This document shows positions 1 to 13,439 of a stretch of DNA of 64,000 nucleotides, piece after piece. The notes below the pieces were generated by a model, which did no database searches, was not told the DNA's origin, and worked only from the letters and a program-made list of their open reading frames with translations. Position numbers and translations under genes: made by a program. Every line of letters begins with the position of its first letter. The stretch's first letter is position 1. Source of the stretch: Anastatus disparis (Eukaryota > Arthropoda > Insecta > Hymenoptera > Eupelmidae); assembly GCA_017163975.1 (NCBI GenBank), contig JAFFSR010000242.1, forward strand, positions 955,001 to 1,019,000, in the 5' to 3' direction.

Positions 1-2500
1 TGTGTTCAGTAGGAATTTTAACTTTGATATTTATATTGTTCATCTTTTTTTTCTGATATTCTAGTTTAGTCGAAATTGAGGATTTTCGTTTTATAAAACT
101 TTTTTAACAAGGTTTGTTTTTCAAAAAGCTTTTAAAAATTTGTTTCTTTGAAAAAAAAAATATCTTTTCGCCCAAAGTGCTTAAATAATGAATTTTTCGA
201 AAAAAGATTTGTTTTTAAAAAAGAAAAACTTTTGTGTACCTTTAGAAAATTTAATTACAACACTTTATTTTGATGTTGCTCAAACATTTGCTCAAGAAAT
301 GTTATTTTACTTCTCGGGCAAGTTAGAGTTATATTTTAATTAAAGCAATGGCAAAGTAGTGTTTGTATATATAATTAAAATATCACGATTATTATCATAT
401 AAGATTCTTAATTCAAGCTACTTCATTAAATGAAAAAAAAAATTTAACTTATTTACGCGTTGACAAAAATAATAATTTATATTTAACAACTTTTTATATG
501 AAGGTACATGATTTAAGAATACTAAAATATTTTTCTCGGCCGAGTTTAGAACTGAGAGTTTAAAAGAACAAACTGGAAAGCTTTAAATTTCGATTTTCGA
601 GTTTGGCCTCGGGATTGAACTAGCTTACGTTTATATGTACACATATATAGAAAGGACGAAAGAGCATTTTTCATATTATAAAAGCCGTGTGCGCCTTGCG
701 TTTTACAGGCAAGACACGAAGAGAAACAGCAAGAGAGAAAAAAAAGAATCATTTATATGGTTATTATTATCATACCAAATATACTTAGAAAACACGAAAA
801 CAAAAATTGTTCTCATACGGATATTTAAAACAATCGATTAGAAAACAAATTATTGGTAATAGAAAAGATGAAAAGGAAGCTTCGAAGTGAAGGCCTGTGA
901 TAAAATATGTAATTTAAATAATATCTGAAATTCTTCATTTTTTTATTGTTTAACCCCCTTATTATCCTTTTCAAACAAAAGTTGTTTGTTTTTTTTTCTT
1001 CATTAAATCAGGAGATAACGAAATCTCATAAATTCACTTGAAAATTGTTTGCCTAATGCTGAAACAGATTAAAAATGATTAAAAGGTGATCGTAAAATCT
1101 TGGGAAATAATAAATTTTCGAATGTATATAGCGATTTATTTTTAAAGTGTAATAAAACACTAAATTGATGCGCTTTTATTGCTTTTGATAAACATTTTCA
1201 TTTATGCTCGATCATGGAATACTTTAATAATTTTTTTTATTTACTCCTACACGTCAACACTCAAAGCCAACCTGATTACCAAAATTTTCATTTTAATTAA
1301 ATTTTGGGAAAATAATTAAATTAAGTAATATAGCATAGGTTACAGGTAGCGGCCTTTTATTTGATCAATATTTATTAACGAAATTTCATTTTTATCTTAC
1401 ATTATGAAAATTATCTAGGAAATTTCATATTTGAATATTAATTTTTTTTCCGTTTCGTTAGCTAAAAAAAGAAGAGTTTATTAAATTTTATCCCCCTCCG
1501 TCGTATCGATTACCGTCGCTTACAACGCATAATATTTGATACTAGGAATTTATCTAATTATTCTCGTGACTCAAATGTAATCGATAAATTCCTATATCCT
1601 ATGTACATATATATCAAGCCCATTCAATTTTATTCGACGATATTTTATGTATACGAGAATTTCGTTAACTTCAATCAGTGCTAATAGTTTTCTTTGACCT
1701 CATTATCTTCGTTGATCGGTAAAAAAAGAAAACAATGAATTGTGTTGAATTTGGAAAAAAAATCTAAAGAAATGATGAATATTAACATGCGTTATATACA
1801 CGTATGAAATTCAAACCAACTGAGACGTAAATCGCACTCTGTGGTAAAGAAATATGTACACTTTGAAGACGCTAACGAGAATATCGACGCAAAACATCAA
1901 GCAAACGTTTTTTTGCACGTTGATACCTCTTAAACATTTTTTTTTCTTTTCATTAGGAGAACTTTTTAAAAGCTAGAAAATCACTCTCTCGATAGCGCAA
2001 AAAAAAAGGGAAAGAAAAAAAAACATCTGCTAAGCTTGCACGCAACTGGCATAGGTAAATTAAAAGCAAGTAACAACCAGGAATTAAAAAATTACAAGTT
2101 AAAAAAAAGGAAGTAAAATTCGAACTTGTTTTTTATTTTAACAAGGGTAATAAAGGGAAGGATATGAATCTACTAAAACAAAATTTGTTTAAGCAAATAA
2201 TCACTTATCACAATTGTTTTAAATGCAGTGTACCTATGTATAAGAGTGTGTTATTTGTGTAAAATTTGTGTCGAAACTTTAACAATGTTAAAAAAGAAAA
2301 TTTAAACCTACCAAAATCCTTAGGTTGAATTGAAGACTGAATGTTTAAAAATTTATCTTCTTCAGCTCTAAGAATCATCAGCTTTAACGAGTAACATTAA
2401 TTCCAGCCACTTTTATTTTTTGGCAATTAATTATCTCTGCTACACTTTCAACGAACTTGGATATCAGAAGTGTTAAATTGCCCTTAGTACTCCTCATCAT
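1..2500. other. A+T-rich non-coding DNA
   Basis: Homopolymer-rich A+T sequence without an ORF of recognisable composition. The two overlapping open frames at 546-841 are lysine/serine-rich low-complexity readings on opposite strands and show no domain. I see no terminal repeats or RNA gene here. Confidence 0.6.
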
Positions 2501-3238
2501 CCACTTTTATTATTTTTTCCTTTTTATCTGGCTCGTTTTTTTTCTACATACATTATAAATATAGCAGTGAGTCTTGGAGGCACGTACGTTTCTCAGTAGA
2601 AACATCCACGACTCGAACAGCCCAACTCCACGGTAAATGAAGAGAACGTGAAGAGAACGTGAAGAGAGAGAGGGTAAAAAAAGGAACGAGAGGAAATTAT
2701 AAAGAGCTGCACTTAATTTATGTATTATTGTTGACGAAGAAGAAGAAGTAGAAAGTTGATGAAGAAGAGGACATAAAAGCCGCTATGCTCTCTCCCTCTC
2801 TTTTCTCTTTTTTAAAAATGACAATATATGTATATAGCGGTAATATGCGCGGGCGCAAAGAAAAGGGAGTTTAACTTAAAAAGAGTGAGTAAGAGAAAGT
2901 TGCGGGAGAGGGAGAGAGAGAGAAACAGAGTGTGAGTTCAGGGTCAGAGTTCACACGCGCGTAAAAGCAAGTGAAAATAGTAGTATAAGCGGGCTTGGCT
3001 TTTCAAAATAATATTATTCGATGGAATCCCCTTATATTTTTCTCTATGTTTTCTCTTTTTTATTCTCTCTTTGTTTTGTTTTGTTTTGTTTTTATTTAGG
3101 GCTCGCGGCACGGAGAAAAAATCTTCATTCGTAGATTGCAAGGCTGATAATATTTCTTCTTAATTATGTGCTTAATTGATTTATCATTATTATCAGACAT
3201 TATATGTCTTGATCTGATTAATGGTTTAATGTTGCGGC

Positions 3239-3445
3239 GTGCGTACGGCGAATTCGATAGTTGCGCCGCCGTTATCACCACCGACAAGATCAGACACTTT
3301 CGCTGCTGCTGCTTCTGGTTATGATGTCTTCTTTGGTTTAGCTGATGCTGCTGCTGCTGCTGCTGCTGTTGATGATGCAGGTGACCTCGGGCCACCTGCA
3401 AGCGCATCACACGTCAAATACAGGAAGGAGCTTTTTTCTTTATGA
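3239..3445. other. Codon-repeat patch, possible coding exon of a host gene
   Basis: A locally G+C-rich patch carries a CTG/CAG run at 3346-3369. Read on plus it gives a poly-Ala stretch followed by an acidic turn. Read on minus (3096-3410) it gives poly-Gln next to His/Asn-rich sequence, a style common near the N-termini of insect regulatory proteins. The sequence CAG followed by GTGACC at 3378-3386 could be a splice junction. Neither strand shows a recognisable domain, and both frames run into low-complexity A+T DNA within about 100 codons. It could equally be a transcribed untranslated region. The exon idea is inference from composition only. Confidence 0.2.
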
Positions 3446-3689
3446 GCTTGAAATATACTTCCTCCCTCTCTCTCTCTCTATTCCTCTCGTGTACCGGAAC
3501 ATATATAAGTATATAGATAGACACAGGCACACACACGCGGTACAAGTAGTTTTCCTTATCTATTTGCTCTCTGACACTTTTCCTATATTCTTGTATAGTA
3601 GATATTTTTTTTTTCAATTACTTCATTTCTCTAGTTTATCACTTCATGACATTGTTTTCTCTCCGTCTCACTTAGGTGGATTAACACAG

Positions 3690-3691
<2 letters not shown>

Positions 3692-3729
<38 letters not shown>
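3692..3729. repeat. (AG)n microsatellite
   Basis: An uninterrupted AG dinucleotide run of about 19 units, followed by degenerate purine tract to about 3780. It sits inside a broader purine/pyrimidine-rich zone (2640-4300). Confidence 0.95.
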
Positions 3730-3732
<3 letters not shown>

Positions 3733-4129
3733 GAAAGAAAGAGAAGGGAAGAAAAGATAAGAGGAAGGGAAAGAAAAAGAGGTTAGTAAGCGACGGAGAG
3801 ATGCACGTACACAAAGTATTATGTACGTTGTAACGTAAGAGATGATAAAAAGCTCTAAAGCTAAGGAGTATGAAAGAGAGCTGACCGTTTAAAAATGAAT
3901 TTTTTTAAAATAATAACAACAATCTCACAGGCAAGCACTTTTTAACCCTCTAGCACTGATAACAACACTTTTCAAAAGTAATAAATCTTTAAGTTTTAAT
4001 AAATATTATTTAAAATTTTTGTTTCTGTCTTTGAAAAATAAAGGAAAGAAGAACACGCGCGATGTGTATCAGATGAACGCGAATAAATTGTCTTTATTTT
4101 TCTTTCTAAGCGAATTTTAATAATACGTC

Positions 4130-4243
4130 TCTGTTTGTATATTATTTTATTTTGCCCCGGAACAGCGCCGTCGTCGTATTGACGTTGACGGCGGTCGAGA
4201 CCCGACTGACGACTACTATACAACCAAGAAAAGAAGAGTAAGT
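4130..4243 (+). promoter_or_regulatory. Candidate promoter and 5' exon with splice donor
   Basis: A TATA-like TATATTATTT near 4137 precedes a CpG-rich segment (4156-4205). That segment ends in AAGA followed by GTAAGTATG, with the donor GT at 4238-4239, which matches the metazoan donor consensus almost perfectly. This arrangement fits a non-coding first exon of a plus-strand gene lying beyond or across the window. No acceptor or coding exon could be tied to it. Confidence 0.25.
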
Positions 4244-4499
4244 ATGTATGAGGGAGAGAGCGTGACAGAAAATGAGAGAGAGAAAGAGAGGAAGAGAGAA
4301 GAGCGCAAGCTTAAAGCGAACGATTCTCTTACTCTCTCGTACATTTCGTTTAGCTGTGTGTACATGTATATAAGCGGCCAACGCCATGCCATGCGCGCGC
4401 GTCGCACCGCCGCGCTTCTATTCTTTCAACCTATATATCTATGTATGTGTGCGAGTATATATACATATATATATGCATTATAAAATGCAGTGACGTAGC

Positions 4500-6125
4500 T
4501 TCTGGAAAAGCGCCGCCTCTAGTGCGTTTTGCCTGTGCTTCAATTTTCCTTTAAAGCAACAGCTCTCTGGCGCCTAGACAACAAAATTAAATCAAAGAAA
4601 CTCACTATAGAAAAAGGCTTGTGTGATATCTTGCTGAAATGTTATACACACCTTGTGACTCGATTTCCTTGTTTTTTTTTTTTTTTTTTTTATTTTGTTT
4701 CTTTCATTCTTTCTTTCTTTATCCTTTTTTTACACGACTTTTGAAATTTCGGCAAGGATACTGGTGTAGAAAGAAAGAAAAGTTTCGAAAGTCTCATGGG
4801 AAATGCAGAGAGTAGTTTCCGTTGCATTTTATATGCAAATTTTGTGCCTTTCGACGGACCTTTTTCTTTTTTTTTAACGTCGAGCTTTTTCTTTGCCAAC
4901 CAAAAGAAATATGTAGGGTTTTGTAGTATGTACAAAAATCTACATTACGATTATTTGCATTTGAAAAAATAAAACTACAAAGTTGAATATTAAAAAAGTT
5001 TGCTTATCTTTCCAAAATTTTGATTAAAAAAAACATAAGATTAACGTTATAAGTTGTATTTTGTAACATTTATGATATTCAAATTTCTATTTATTATTAA
5101 AATTTATTAAAAAAGTTTGATTAGTTATAGAATTTTTATATGCTTAATCAATACGTTGATAATTATTAAGTTAAAAAGTTGTTCAGAAAAAAAAAGTTCC
5201 AAAATCTTTCAGTTCACCAAATTGTAGCGATCAATACAATAATTATAAATGAACAATAATAATAATTATTTATTCATCGCATCACATTGAATAAATCATC
5301 AAATTTAATGGAATAATAAATATTTAGTAATTGAAGCAATATAATTAGTCACTAAATAATAAATATAAAACAATTGTAATGCAATTACTATAATTACTGT
5401 ACATAATTATTTAATAAATCTATAATTTTCTTAGACCAGTTTTGATAAAAAAACTTGAGTTATTCAATTATATTTTCTGGAAATAATTGCATAGTATAGT
5501 AATATTCATCCCCAGTGCACACTTTTATCAGTATTATTAATATAATTTAAAATTGTAGCTTTAAGGAACGAGGATTTTTCTTTTGCATACATTTTAACTT
5601 CTTTGCTACTTCAAGCTTATGCCGAGACTTAAAAAAAAGAGAAGAGAAAAAAATAAAGTAGGTCAGCAAGGAGAGACTTGAAATTTTTTTTTCAACAGAA
5701 TAATTTCTTAACCGCGATGAGTTCTTTTGGCGAATTTTGCCGCTTATCGAATGATGACTTTGCGGGAATAATTTTTATTTTACGCGAGTTTCTCTTAAGT
5801 GGGAGATTTAAGTTTTGCCGAGGACGGTTCCCGCGATATCTTTCACTTCGCGAGAATGATTTTATTTTTTATTCCATTTCTTGGATCGTTTTGACACTAA
5901 TTGAAATTAGTAAAAATTATTGTAAATTATTTTCTTACTTTAATTAGGTGATGTTTTCTTTACTAATCGTATGATTTGATAATAAATTTTGAAAAATTAA
6001 CAGAAATCATATTGACTTCATCTTTCTTACGGATTGTAATTAAACTTATTTACTTAGAATTAAAATTTTGTTATTTTCAAACGTTCCAAATATATGGCCG
6101 AATCTGTTTTAAAAAATTTTAAGTT
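4500..6125. other. A+T-rich non-coding DNA
   Basis: Long T and A runs and short non-descript frames. I see no terminal repeats, RNA genes or coding features I can support. Confidence 0.55.
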
Positions 6126-6126
6126 A

Positions 6127-6689
6127 CAGTACCGCTCAAAAGTTCGTAAAAAATTTTTTTTTTAACTCAATTTTAAACTGCGATATTTCGAAAACGGCTC
6201 AATGAATTTAAAAAATCTGGACGGCGCTTGAAAGATCAGATAAAATACTATTTTTTGTGTCCTGCCAAATATTTTTATCATTTTTTTTAACTCTATATAT
6301 AATGATAGAAAAAATTTTTATTTTTACGAATTTTTAAATTTCAATCAATCAAATGTAACTTTTTAAGAAATTGATAAAATTAAAAAATTCGAACGCGATT
6401 AAAAGGTAGAGTGAATTTCCTAAATCTTTATGTTTAATGATTTTTTTGTATCTATTTCCTGCGTGTAGCTAAAAATGTGCAAAAATGGAAAGTACAAGAA
6501 AATCAGTTTTAGATATGATAATATTTTCCAATTTTTGTTTACATTAGCAGGATACAAAAAGATAGTATTTCGTCTAATCTTTTAAACGCCGTCCGGATTT
6601 TTAAAATTTATCGAGCCATTTCCGAAATATCGCGGTTTGAAGTTGAGTTTCTGAAAAAAAAATTTTTTACGAACTTCTGAACGTTACTG
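6127..6689. mobile_element. Palindromic Tc1/mariner-type MITE
   Basis: The left end CAGTACCGCTCAAAAGTTCG is repeated in inverted, diverged form at the right (ending CGTTACTG at 6689). Both ends are flanked by TA (6125-6126 and 6690-6691). Homology of the two arms runs about 140 bp inward (shared blocks around GCGATATTTCG, GGACGGCG and ATACTAT), so most of the element is one hairpin. A third, better-preserved copy of the terminus lies at 6813-6860, also followed by TA, suggesting a second truncated copy or a composite. There is no transposase ORF. Confidence 0.75.
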
Positions 6690-6812
6690 TATACTTTTAA
6701 CAACATTATCACAAATTTTATCACAATTATTATAAATGATAGTGTCCTTTCTTTTGAATAAATTAAAGTTATTTACAAATTTGATTCTTCGTATGTATAT
6801 ACGAACTACAGA

Positions 6813-6860
6813 AGTTGAGTTAAAAAAAAAAAATTTTTTACGAACTTTTGAGCGGTACTG
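6813..6860. mobile_element. Solo terminal repeat of the 6.1-kb MITE family
   Basis: This matches the outer end at 6127 in inverted orientation more closely than the end at 6689 does, and it is followed by TA. It could be the true right end of a 734-bp element (6127-6860) or the remnant of an adjacent copy. Confidence 0.6.
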
Positions 6861-6862
6861 TA

Positions 6863-9800
6863 TATAATAGTAATGAATCTGTTAATGAATCACTTCACAG
6901 TCCTTTTACACGTAAACTGAGTTTTATTTTATTTATGCTTCCATAAATCTAGAACAATTTTTGAAAATTTTTGTTCGAAAAAAAATTTTTATTATTCAGT
7001 CAATTTTGCTCGTATAGAAAATTTAAAAATAAAAAAATTTCAAATAGACGAGGAGAAATACAATTTTTATAAATCTTATTTTTTAATTTTTTTGGGATAA
7101 TAAATTAAATTTTAAAATTTAATAAATAACGTAAATAAAATTCAAAAAATTTTATTTTTTTAATAAATATTATAGTTATGGTTTGTTTATTTTAAGTAAT
7201 AAATTGATAAATATCAATATAACAATAAAAAAATATAATAAAATATTTTCTCTTTTTAATTTAAAACTATGATATCTGACGCACTATTTTAATTTCTACA
7301 ATTATTAATTATTTATTAACTTTTTTTTTTAATAAAACTTTTTTTTATTTATCATGAAAACCCAGTATTTATTCCGCGATATATAAATATAAAACGTCCG
7401 ACTTAACGTGTCATCCTTTAAAGTCTTGTGTCAGAAAAAACGTCTTATAACGACTACAGCACAAAACCTTAAATTGAAAACAGACGTAATATTTTCAGTT
7501 TCACTCGTGTACAAAAGTTAAGAAATATATATTTCTCAAGTTCACGTTTAACTGACATTCTCTTATCTCGGCAATCTAGAAAAATAAAAAATAAAATATA
7601 TATATTTTTATCCACATATAACATATCTAGTTTTCTTCCTCTTTATACCTTCTGTCAGCTGAAATTCTTATAACTGTCAGCATTACTATGCTTCGGACGG
7701 GAAATGAAATGTCTTATTAAAGCTTTATATATAAATATTTAAAAACTCTTCTGCGTGCTGAACTTATATATATTATTGTTTTTATAAAAAATTCATTATG
7801 ATGAATAAAAAAGAAAATCAGCAAACGAGCTTTGTTGGTAGAAAAATATTCAACGTTTATTCTTTTCCCTCCAATAAAGGTATTCCCTTGTGTGCACGTA
7901 AAAACTTACAAAGTGTCGATCTCTTGCTCTCCCATCTTCTGACGAAATATCTATATATATACATACTCTCATCTCTTAAAAAAACTTGTATTGCTCCATT
8001 TTTCTCAACTAACCGACTATTCTCGGTATTATTTCTTTTAATGTTTTTGAATTGCAAGTCCTGTACGTGTACAAAACAAAAGAAATATATCGAAATAAAA
8101 GCCAAGCAAAACGTTATTTCGTGTAATTGATTAAGTGTATGTGTATTTTCTTTTAGGCCCACGGGAAACTAAACCAGCCACATATAACACCATATATACC
8201 AATTCTTATAAATAATATTTACAGGTTTACGTGCCTGCTGCCAGTTTTTCCGTACGCGTGCTTGCTTGCGATGCAATGAGCTTAAATTCCACGGGGAACT
8301 TTTCCCTTACCTTCTGCATCCTTACCCTATTCCCATTTTTCATGTGAAACACAGATTCGGCAAAATTCAAAGAGAAAAGTTGAGGATGTATTTGAAACTG
8401 GAAATTTTTTTCTTATTCAAATGGATAGACAAACATTTTTGAGCTTCTTTTAACTTTAGTTAGTGTACATGTACATAAAGAGATTTTTAAAGTTAAAATT
8501 TGTTTTTGTTAATGGGAAATTTCATAAAATCTGCCATTTATGTTTATTATAAACATACGATTTTTAAATATTTCATATATAAAATTTTTAAAAATAAATT
8601 TCATCTTTTAAAAACATAACTTGTTCCATTAGCACTTTTCAAAGAACAAAATAAAATCCAAAAAAGTTTTTGAAAAATTTAGACTTTTTATATCTGTTAC
8701 AATTTTAAAAATGTCATAAAAGTTCTTTAAGATTATAACTCAGAGATAATAAATTCATTACTTCATTTTTTTTTTAAATAAAAAATTATAATTTTTACAA
8801 AACTTTTAAAACTTTGAAATATGTTTTTTGAATCAGTAGTGTTTTTTTTTTACAAATGTAAAAAAAAAGTTTGAAAGATTCCTTTAACAAAAATTTTATT
8901 CAAGCTTTACGTGAAATATATTTTATCAAATTTTGCAGTTAGAATCAAGACATAGGTGTAATATCAATAAAATTTTTATTAAAATTTTCAATTTAGTAAA
9001 AAGAGGTCATGTACAATATTAATATTACATATATTGTTTATCGATTCTTAACAATACGTATTTTATGAAATATTGTATACACTTTAAAAAGAAAAATATT
9101 AAAATTTTCTGATATTCATACATATCTGAACAAAGGAAGTCATAGATATGTTGAAAAATGTTTTTCTTTAATAAAAGATCTTTGAGAAAAAATTTAATAT
9201 TGATATAGATAACACATATAACATAAAATTTGTAAAAGAAACTTGCATAAAAGGTAATCAACTTTGAATACTTTTTTCCTAAACAAAAAAAATTCAGCAT
9301 TACTAACATCTAACTCCTTTGTATTACTTGTAAATAAGTGAATTAAATTCTTAATGAAAACGTACTTTTTTAATAAACTTCTTTCATTTTAATAAACTTT
9401 AATTAGCATTCACATTGGCATTACAAAAGTTTAAAAAAGAACTTAGAATTTAATCAAAAGAAAGTTGAGTAATTTTCATTACTTAATGACTTCTAAACAA
9501 ATAAATCAACGTTTCTTTGGAAAAAGAAATGTCTTCTCATCTCTTCATTTTTCCTTGAGTTTTTTTTTTAAACAAATTCCTAGCCACTTTGAATTCTTTT
9601 TACCATCTAGTTCTACTGACGGGATGTTTCTCGTGCACATATATACGCAACTTGAAATGAATGCAAGTTTCAGAGATACAACCCCGCGTGCGAAGACGTG
9701 GTTAGCTTAACGAAAGAGGAAAGAACGAGAAATTCACGCTGAAATGAGAAAGGGAGAGATAGAGGAAAAGGGAAATGTCTGGAAATGAAATAGAGAATTA

Positions 9801-10053
9801 TAGAGGCTAGTTAACCATATGTAATTTGACTAAGGGTAAGAAAGGTAGGAGAGATCTAATGTAATATTAGGTTTCCTCTAGAGAGCTGCAAAAAAGGGGA
9901 TAAAGGAAATAGGCAAGATGAAACAGAAGGTGCTGTGAAAAAACGATTTCTGTATAATTGATTGTAAGTAACCTCGTGCATAATTATTTATTAATATATA
10001 TAATCAAATGCGGCTTATGAGTCTGTTTGATTACAATTGAAAATTATAACTTA
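6863..10053. other. A+T-rich non-coding DNA
   Basis: No supported gene. The longest frames (7798-8130 plus, 7857-8162 minus, 9025-9309 minus) are Phe/Ile/Lys/Tyr-rich readings of A+T-rich DNA without domain signatures. A slightly less A+T-rich purine block lies at 9690-9950. Confidence 0.5.
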
Positions 10054-11404
10054 CAAGAATAGTGCCAGGATTTCGGCTCACCGATTTTGCCAAAATTTTT
10101 TAAAATTATTTTTAATGTTTAATCATGAAGAAAGCCTAAATATTAGACTCTAACGCTCAATATTTCCTTAGTTACAGTTAATTAAAGAAAGTCAGTGGGA
10201 AAGTTAATAGATTTCCAAACGCTTATACTTTTTCTGCATTGATAACTAGAAGTTAAAAACTTCTTTTAAATGAAAGTCGAGCTCAAATTCTTTCGAAATA
10301 GTATTTATAGAATATCGAAACATTATTTTTCTTCAAGTTATAGTGTAATAAAAGCACTGACCTAAATTTGACCAAAATTTTCTTTTTAAAACATTAATTA
10401 ATAACTCACAAGGAGAGTGCATTGCATTTGGGTCTTGGATTTTCTTCTACCTTTGGGATCTTTTTTCTTACATAAAATCATGAAAAAAACCGCGTCTATT
10501 CGGTCCAACGCTCGATTTTTTCCGAGTTATGAGCAGTTTTGTCTGTTTTGTTGAAAAAATTGCATCTGCTTTATAATTTTACAGTTTTCGAACTACTTAT
10601 TCTAGAAGGTTTTTACTGATTGCATATTAAAGTTCAGATTAAAACCTTGCGATTAAAAAAAAAGTGTCCGAAAAACTCAAGTTGTTTAAAACTTATGAAG
10701 GGATGAAAATTGAAATGAATTTCTGACTAAAATGTTGCATTTATTTTCTATGCATTTTTTGAGCTAAATATTTGCGCTATTTTTATTCGCCCATAACTTT
10801 TTAACAACTTGAGCTTTTGGACACGTTTTTTTTTAATCGAAAGGTTTTAATCTCAACTTTAATATGCAATTAGTAAAACTCTTCTAGAATAAGTAGTTCG
10901 AAAACTGTAAAATTATAAAGCAGATGCAATTTTTTCAAGAAAACAGACAAAACTGCTCATAACCCGGAAAAAATCGAGCGTTGGACCGAATGGACGCAGC
11001 TTTTTCATGATTTTATGTAAGAAAAAAGATCCAAAAGCTAGAAGAAAATCCAAGACCCAAATGCAATGCACTCTCCTTGTAAGTTGGAACGTGGTCCAAT
11101 CTTTATTACGCTGTAACTTTGGGAAAAAATAACGTTTTGATATACTATAAGTGTTACTTCTAAAGAATTTGAGCTTAGCTTTAATTTAAAAGAAGTTTTA
11201 AACTTCTAGCTATCTGCTGAAGAACTATAAGCGTTTAAAAATCTAGTAACTTGTTCAGTTATGAATTTTCTTCAACTGCCTATGACTGGAGAAATATTGA
11301 AAGTTAGAATCTAAAATTTTGGCTTTCTTGATGTTTAAACACCCAGAATTATTTTCCAAATTTTAAGCAAAATTGGTGATCCAAAACCCTGGCACTCTTC
11401 TGGT
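10054..11404. mobile_element. Outer foldback element containing a second palindrome
   Basis: The left arm (10054 to about 10405, beginning CAAGAATAGTGCCAGG) returns inverted at about 11090-11404 (ending CCTGGCACTCTTCTGG). Blocks match along the whole arm, for example AAATTCTTT near 10287-10294 against 11165-11171, and AAGCG plus TATA near the centre. The arms are diverged, so it is old. There is no ORF. The palindrome at 10408-11080 occupies its centre. Confidence 0.75.
10408..11080. mobile_element. 673-bp near-perfect palindromic element
   Basis: It begins ACAAGGAGAGTGCATTGCAT and ends with the inverse, AATGCAATGCACTCTCCTTGT. The arms of about 330 bp are highly similar throughout, including AAATCGAGCG, ATAAAGCAGATGCAATTTTT and AAACTGTAAAATTATAAAGC. 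The centre is near 10744. There is no ORF. Its length and termini match the element at 42242-42916, so they form one family. The arms are better preserved than those of the outer element, consistent with younger age. Confidence 0.85.
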
Positions 11405-12668
11405 CAATTTATAAATTCAGAAATATTTCTATATAGTTTCAGATGAACCTATAATATTACATTAAGTTAATATAATGTAATGGTTTATTGATCATCTATC
11501 AAAAACTTATTTTTTCATCAAATTAAGTATGATTACTCATATTAACATATGAAGAAGCCATTATAGACCTGGAAAAATTAAAAACATTAAAAATTCAACA
11601 TGATTTGTTTTGATGAATTATTATCAGAGAAGTATATTAATAGCCTATTTTAAAGAATAATTATCAAACAAAGAGAGAGAAAGATAGGTGGATAAATAAT
11701 AATAATTTATCTTTGTATATTATCTTGTACATATTTACAAAGTATAATTAAAGTATGATAAAAATCAAGAATAAAATTAAGTACTAAAAGCCGATTTAAC
11801 GTCATCCTGTAATGATACAGTTTTACCCCACACAGTGTAATATACAATCTTATATCGGAATTTATCATAAAATAATTAATACTATATATAATTGTCAATG
11901 ATTGTATACATTCATGTACACTTTTTTCTTGAAAACTAAAAACATAAACAGCCATAGGTATTTTAAAATATAGATATTAAAATATTTATTTTTCGCATTG
12001 TAAACAATCATGCATAACTTACAGAAATTATACATGTTTTTTTATGGATACATTAAATTCTTAATATTTATTGCTGGATAAATTCTTTATTTTTATAAAA
12101 TTTATAGATTAACATCACATTTACAATATTTATTTATGTTTAATATTTAAGATTTTTATACTTACAAGATCCTCTAAATAAGGATTGATGCGTAAATTAT
12201 CTTTTTTAATTTGAATAATATTTTATTTTTTATTTTTATTTATTGACAGTCTACGGGAGAAACTCCCTTTTACAATTAAAGATACATAGGTATTTGGCAT
12301 TGGTTGACATCGCATAATTAATAAAGCATTAACAATTTTAATATAAGAATTTTCTTGAATTCTTTTGTAACAATTATAATAAATCTTGCTTGTTCGTTAA
12401 ATAGGAGTGCATGCTTTAATAAAACATTGTTTTCTTGGTAATATATAATTTTAGAATGTATGGTATAAAATGGATTAAATAACTCATAAGTATTATTTTC
12501 ATAAGTAAAAAAAATTAAGTACTGATGCGTCTAAAAAGCAATCCCCATCCGCCCCAATTTTGCAAATACCATGGTTGCAGAATGATATAAGTAAAATTTT
12601 AGGCAAAATTTTTGAACCAATGTATTACCACGATGCACAAAAACACATTTTGATATGTACCTCACTCA

Positions 12669-13114
12669 CACTAACAGAAATGGTTTCTTGAAACAAGTGG
12701 AATCCACTAGCTGGTAGAAGAGAGTATTTTTCTTATTTTCGGTAGTATATTTCCACTTGTGGGTAGAATAAAATTTTCTTATTTTCGGGTGTTCTTGTAG
12801 TAGAAAAATGCTTGACAACATATATTTTTCATGGGCTTTAATTATTCTATTCCCAAATAGATATTTTTTACACCCAAACAAACTTTTATTAAAAATATTT
12901 AATAATATATCTTTGTATACTAAAGAACGGAAGTGAATAATATATAATCAGTCAGATTTCTCTTAAAGGGAAGCGAATTTTATTCTAACAACAAGAACGG
13001 CGTGGTTTGTAAGGATGCATAATTCTACTAACGTCTAGTAGATTCATTTTTACGTGGAAAAATTCTAATCAAGTGGACTTTTCGTTTCCCCCTGAGAAAT
13101 CATTTCTGTCAGTA
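12669..13114. mobile_element. MITE with inverted termini CTAACAGAAATG
   Basis: The left end ACTAACAGAAATGGTTTCTTG and right end AGAAATCATTTCTGTCAGT are inverted repeats of one another. Subterminal similarity (AAGTGGA...) continues about 40 bp. Length is about 446 bp, with no transposase. The target duplication is not clear. Confidence 0.6.
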
Positions 13115-13224
13115 CAATTGGAAGGAATTCGTAGTGCATTAAGCCACGATAATCCAAGAAAACTATCAACATGACTTTGATTATTTTAATGAAATTTTTT
13201 TATCTACATATTTACATATAAACT

Positions 13225-13431
13225 TTTTGATAAAATTACGTTGTTATTAATTCTATGTTACTTAAACATATTTTTCCTTAAAATTTTCTTACTTTTTAAA
13301 AATCATTCTTTTCAAAGATTAGCACTATAAATAATTTAATAAAAGAATTGAAAAGAATAGTTTTGAGAAAGGCAGAGATTATTATGTTTAAGTAACATAA
13401 AATTGAAAACAACAGTTGTAATTTCATCAAA
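13225..13431. repeat. Palindromic repeat
   Basis: The arm 13225-13270 (ATGTTACTTAAACATA at its inner end) is inverted at 13384-13431. A second inner inverted pair, ATTCTTTTCAA and TTGAAAAGAAT, lies between them. This is probably a small decayed non-autonomous DNA element. Nothing codes. Confidence 0.6.
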
Positions 13432-13439
13432 ACGTACAT

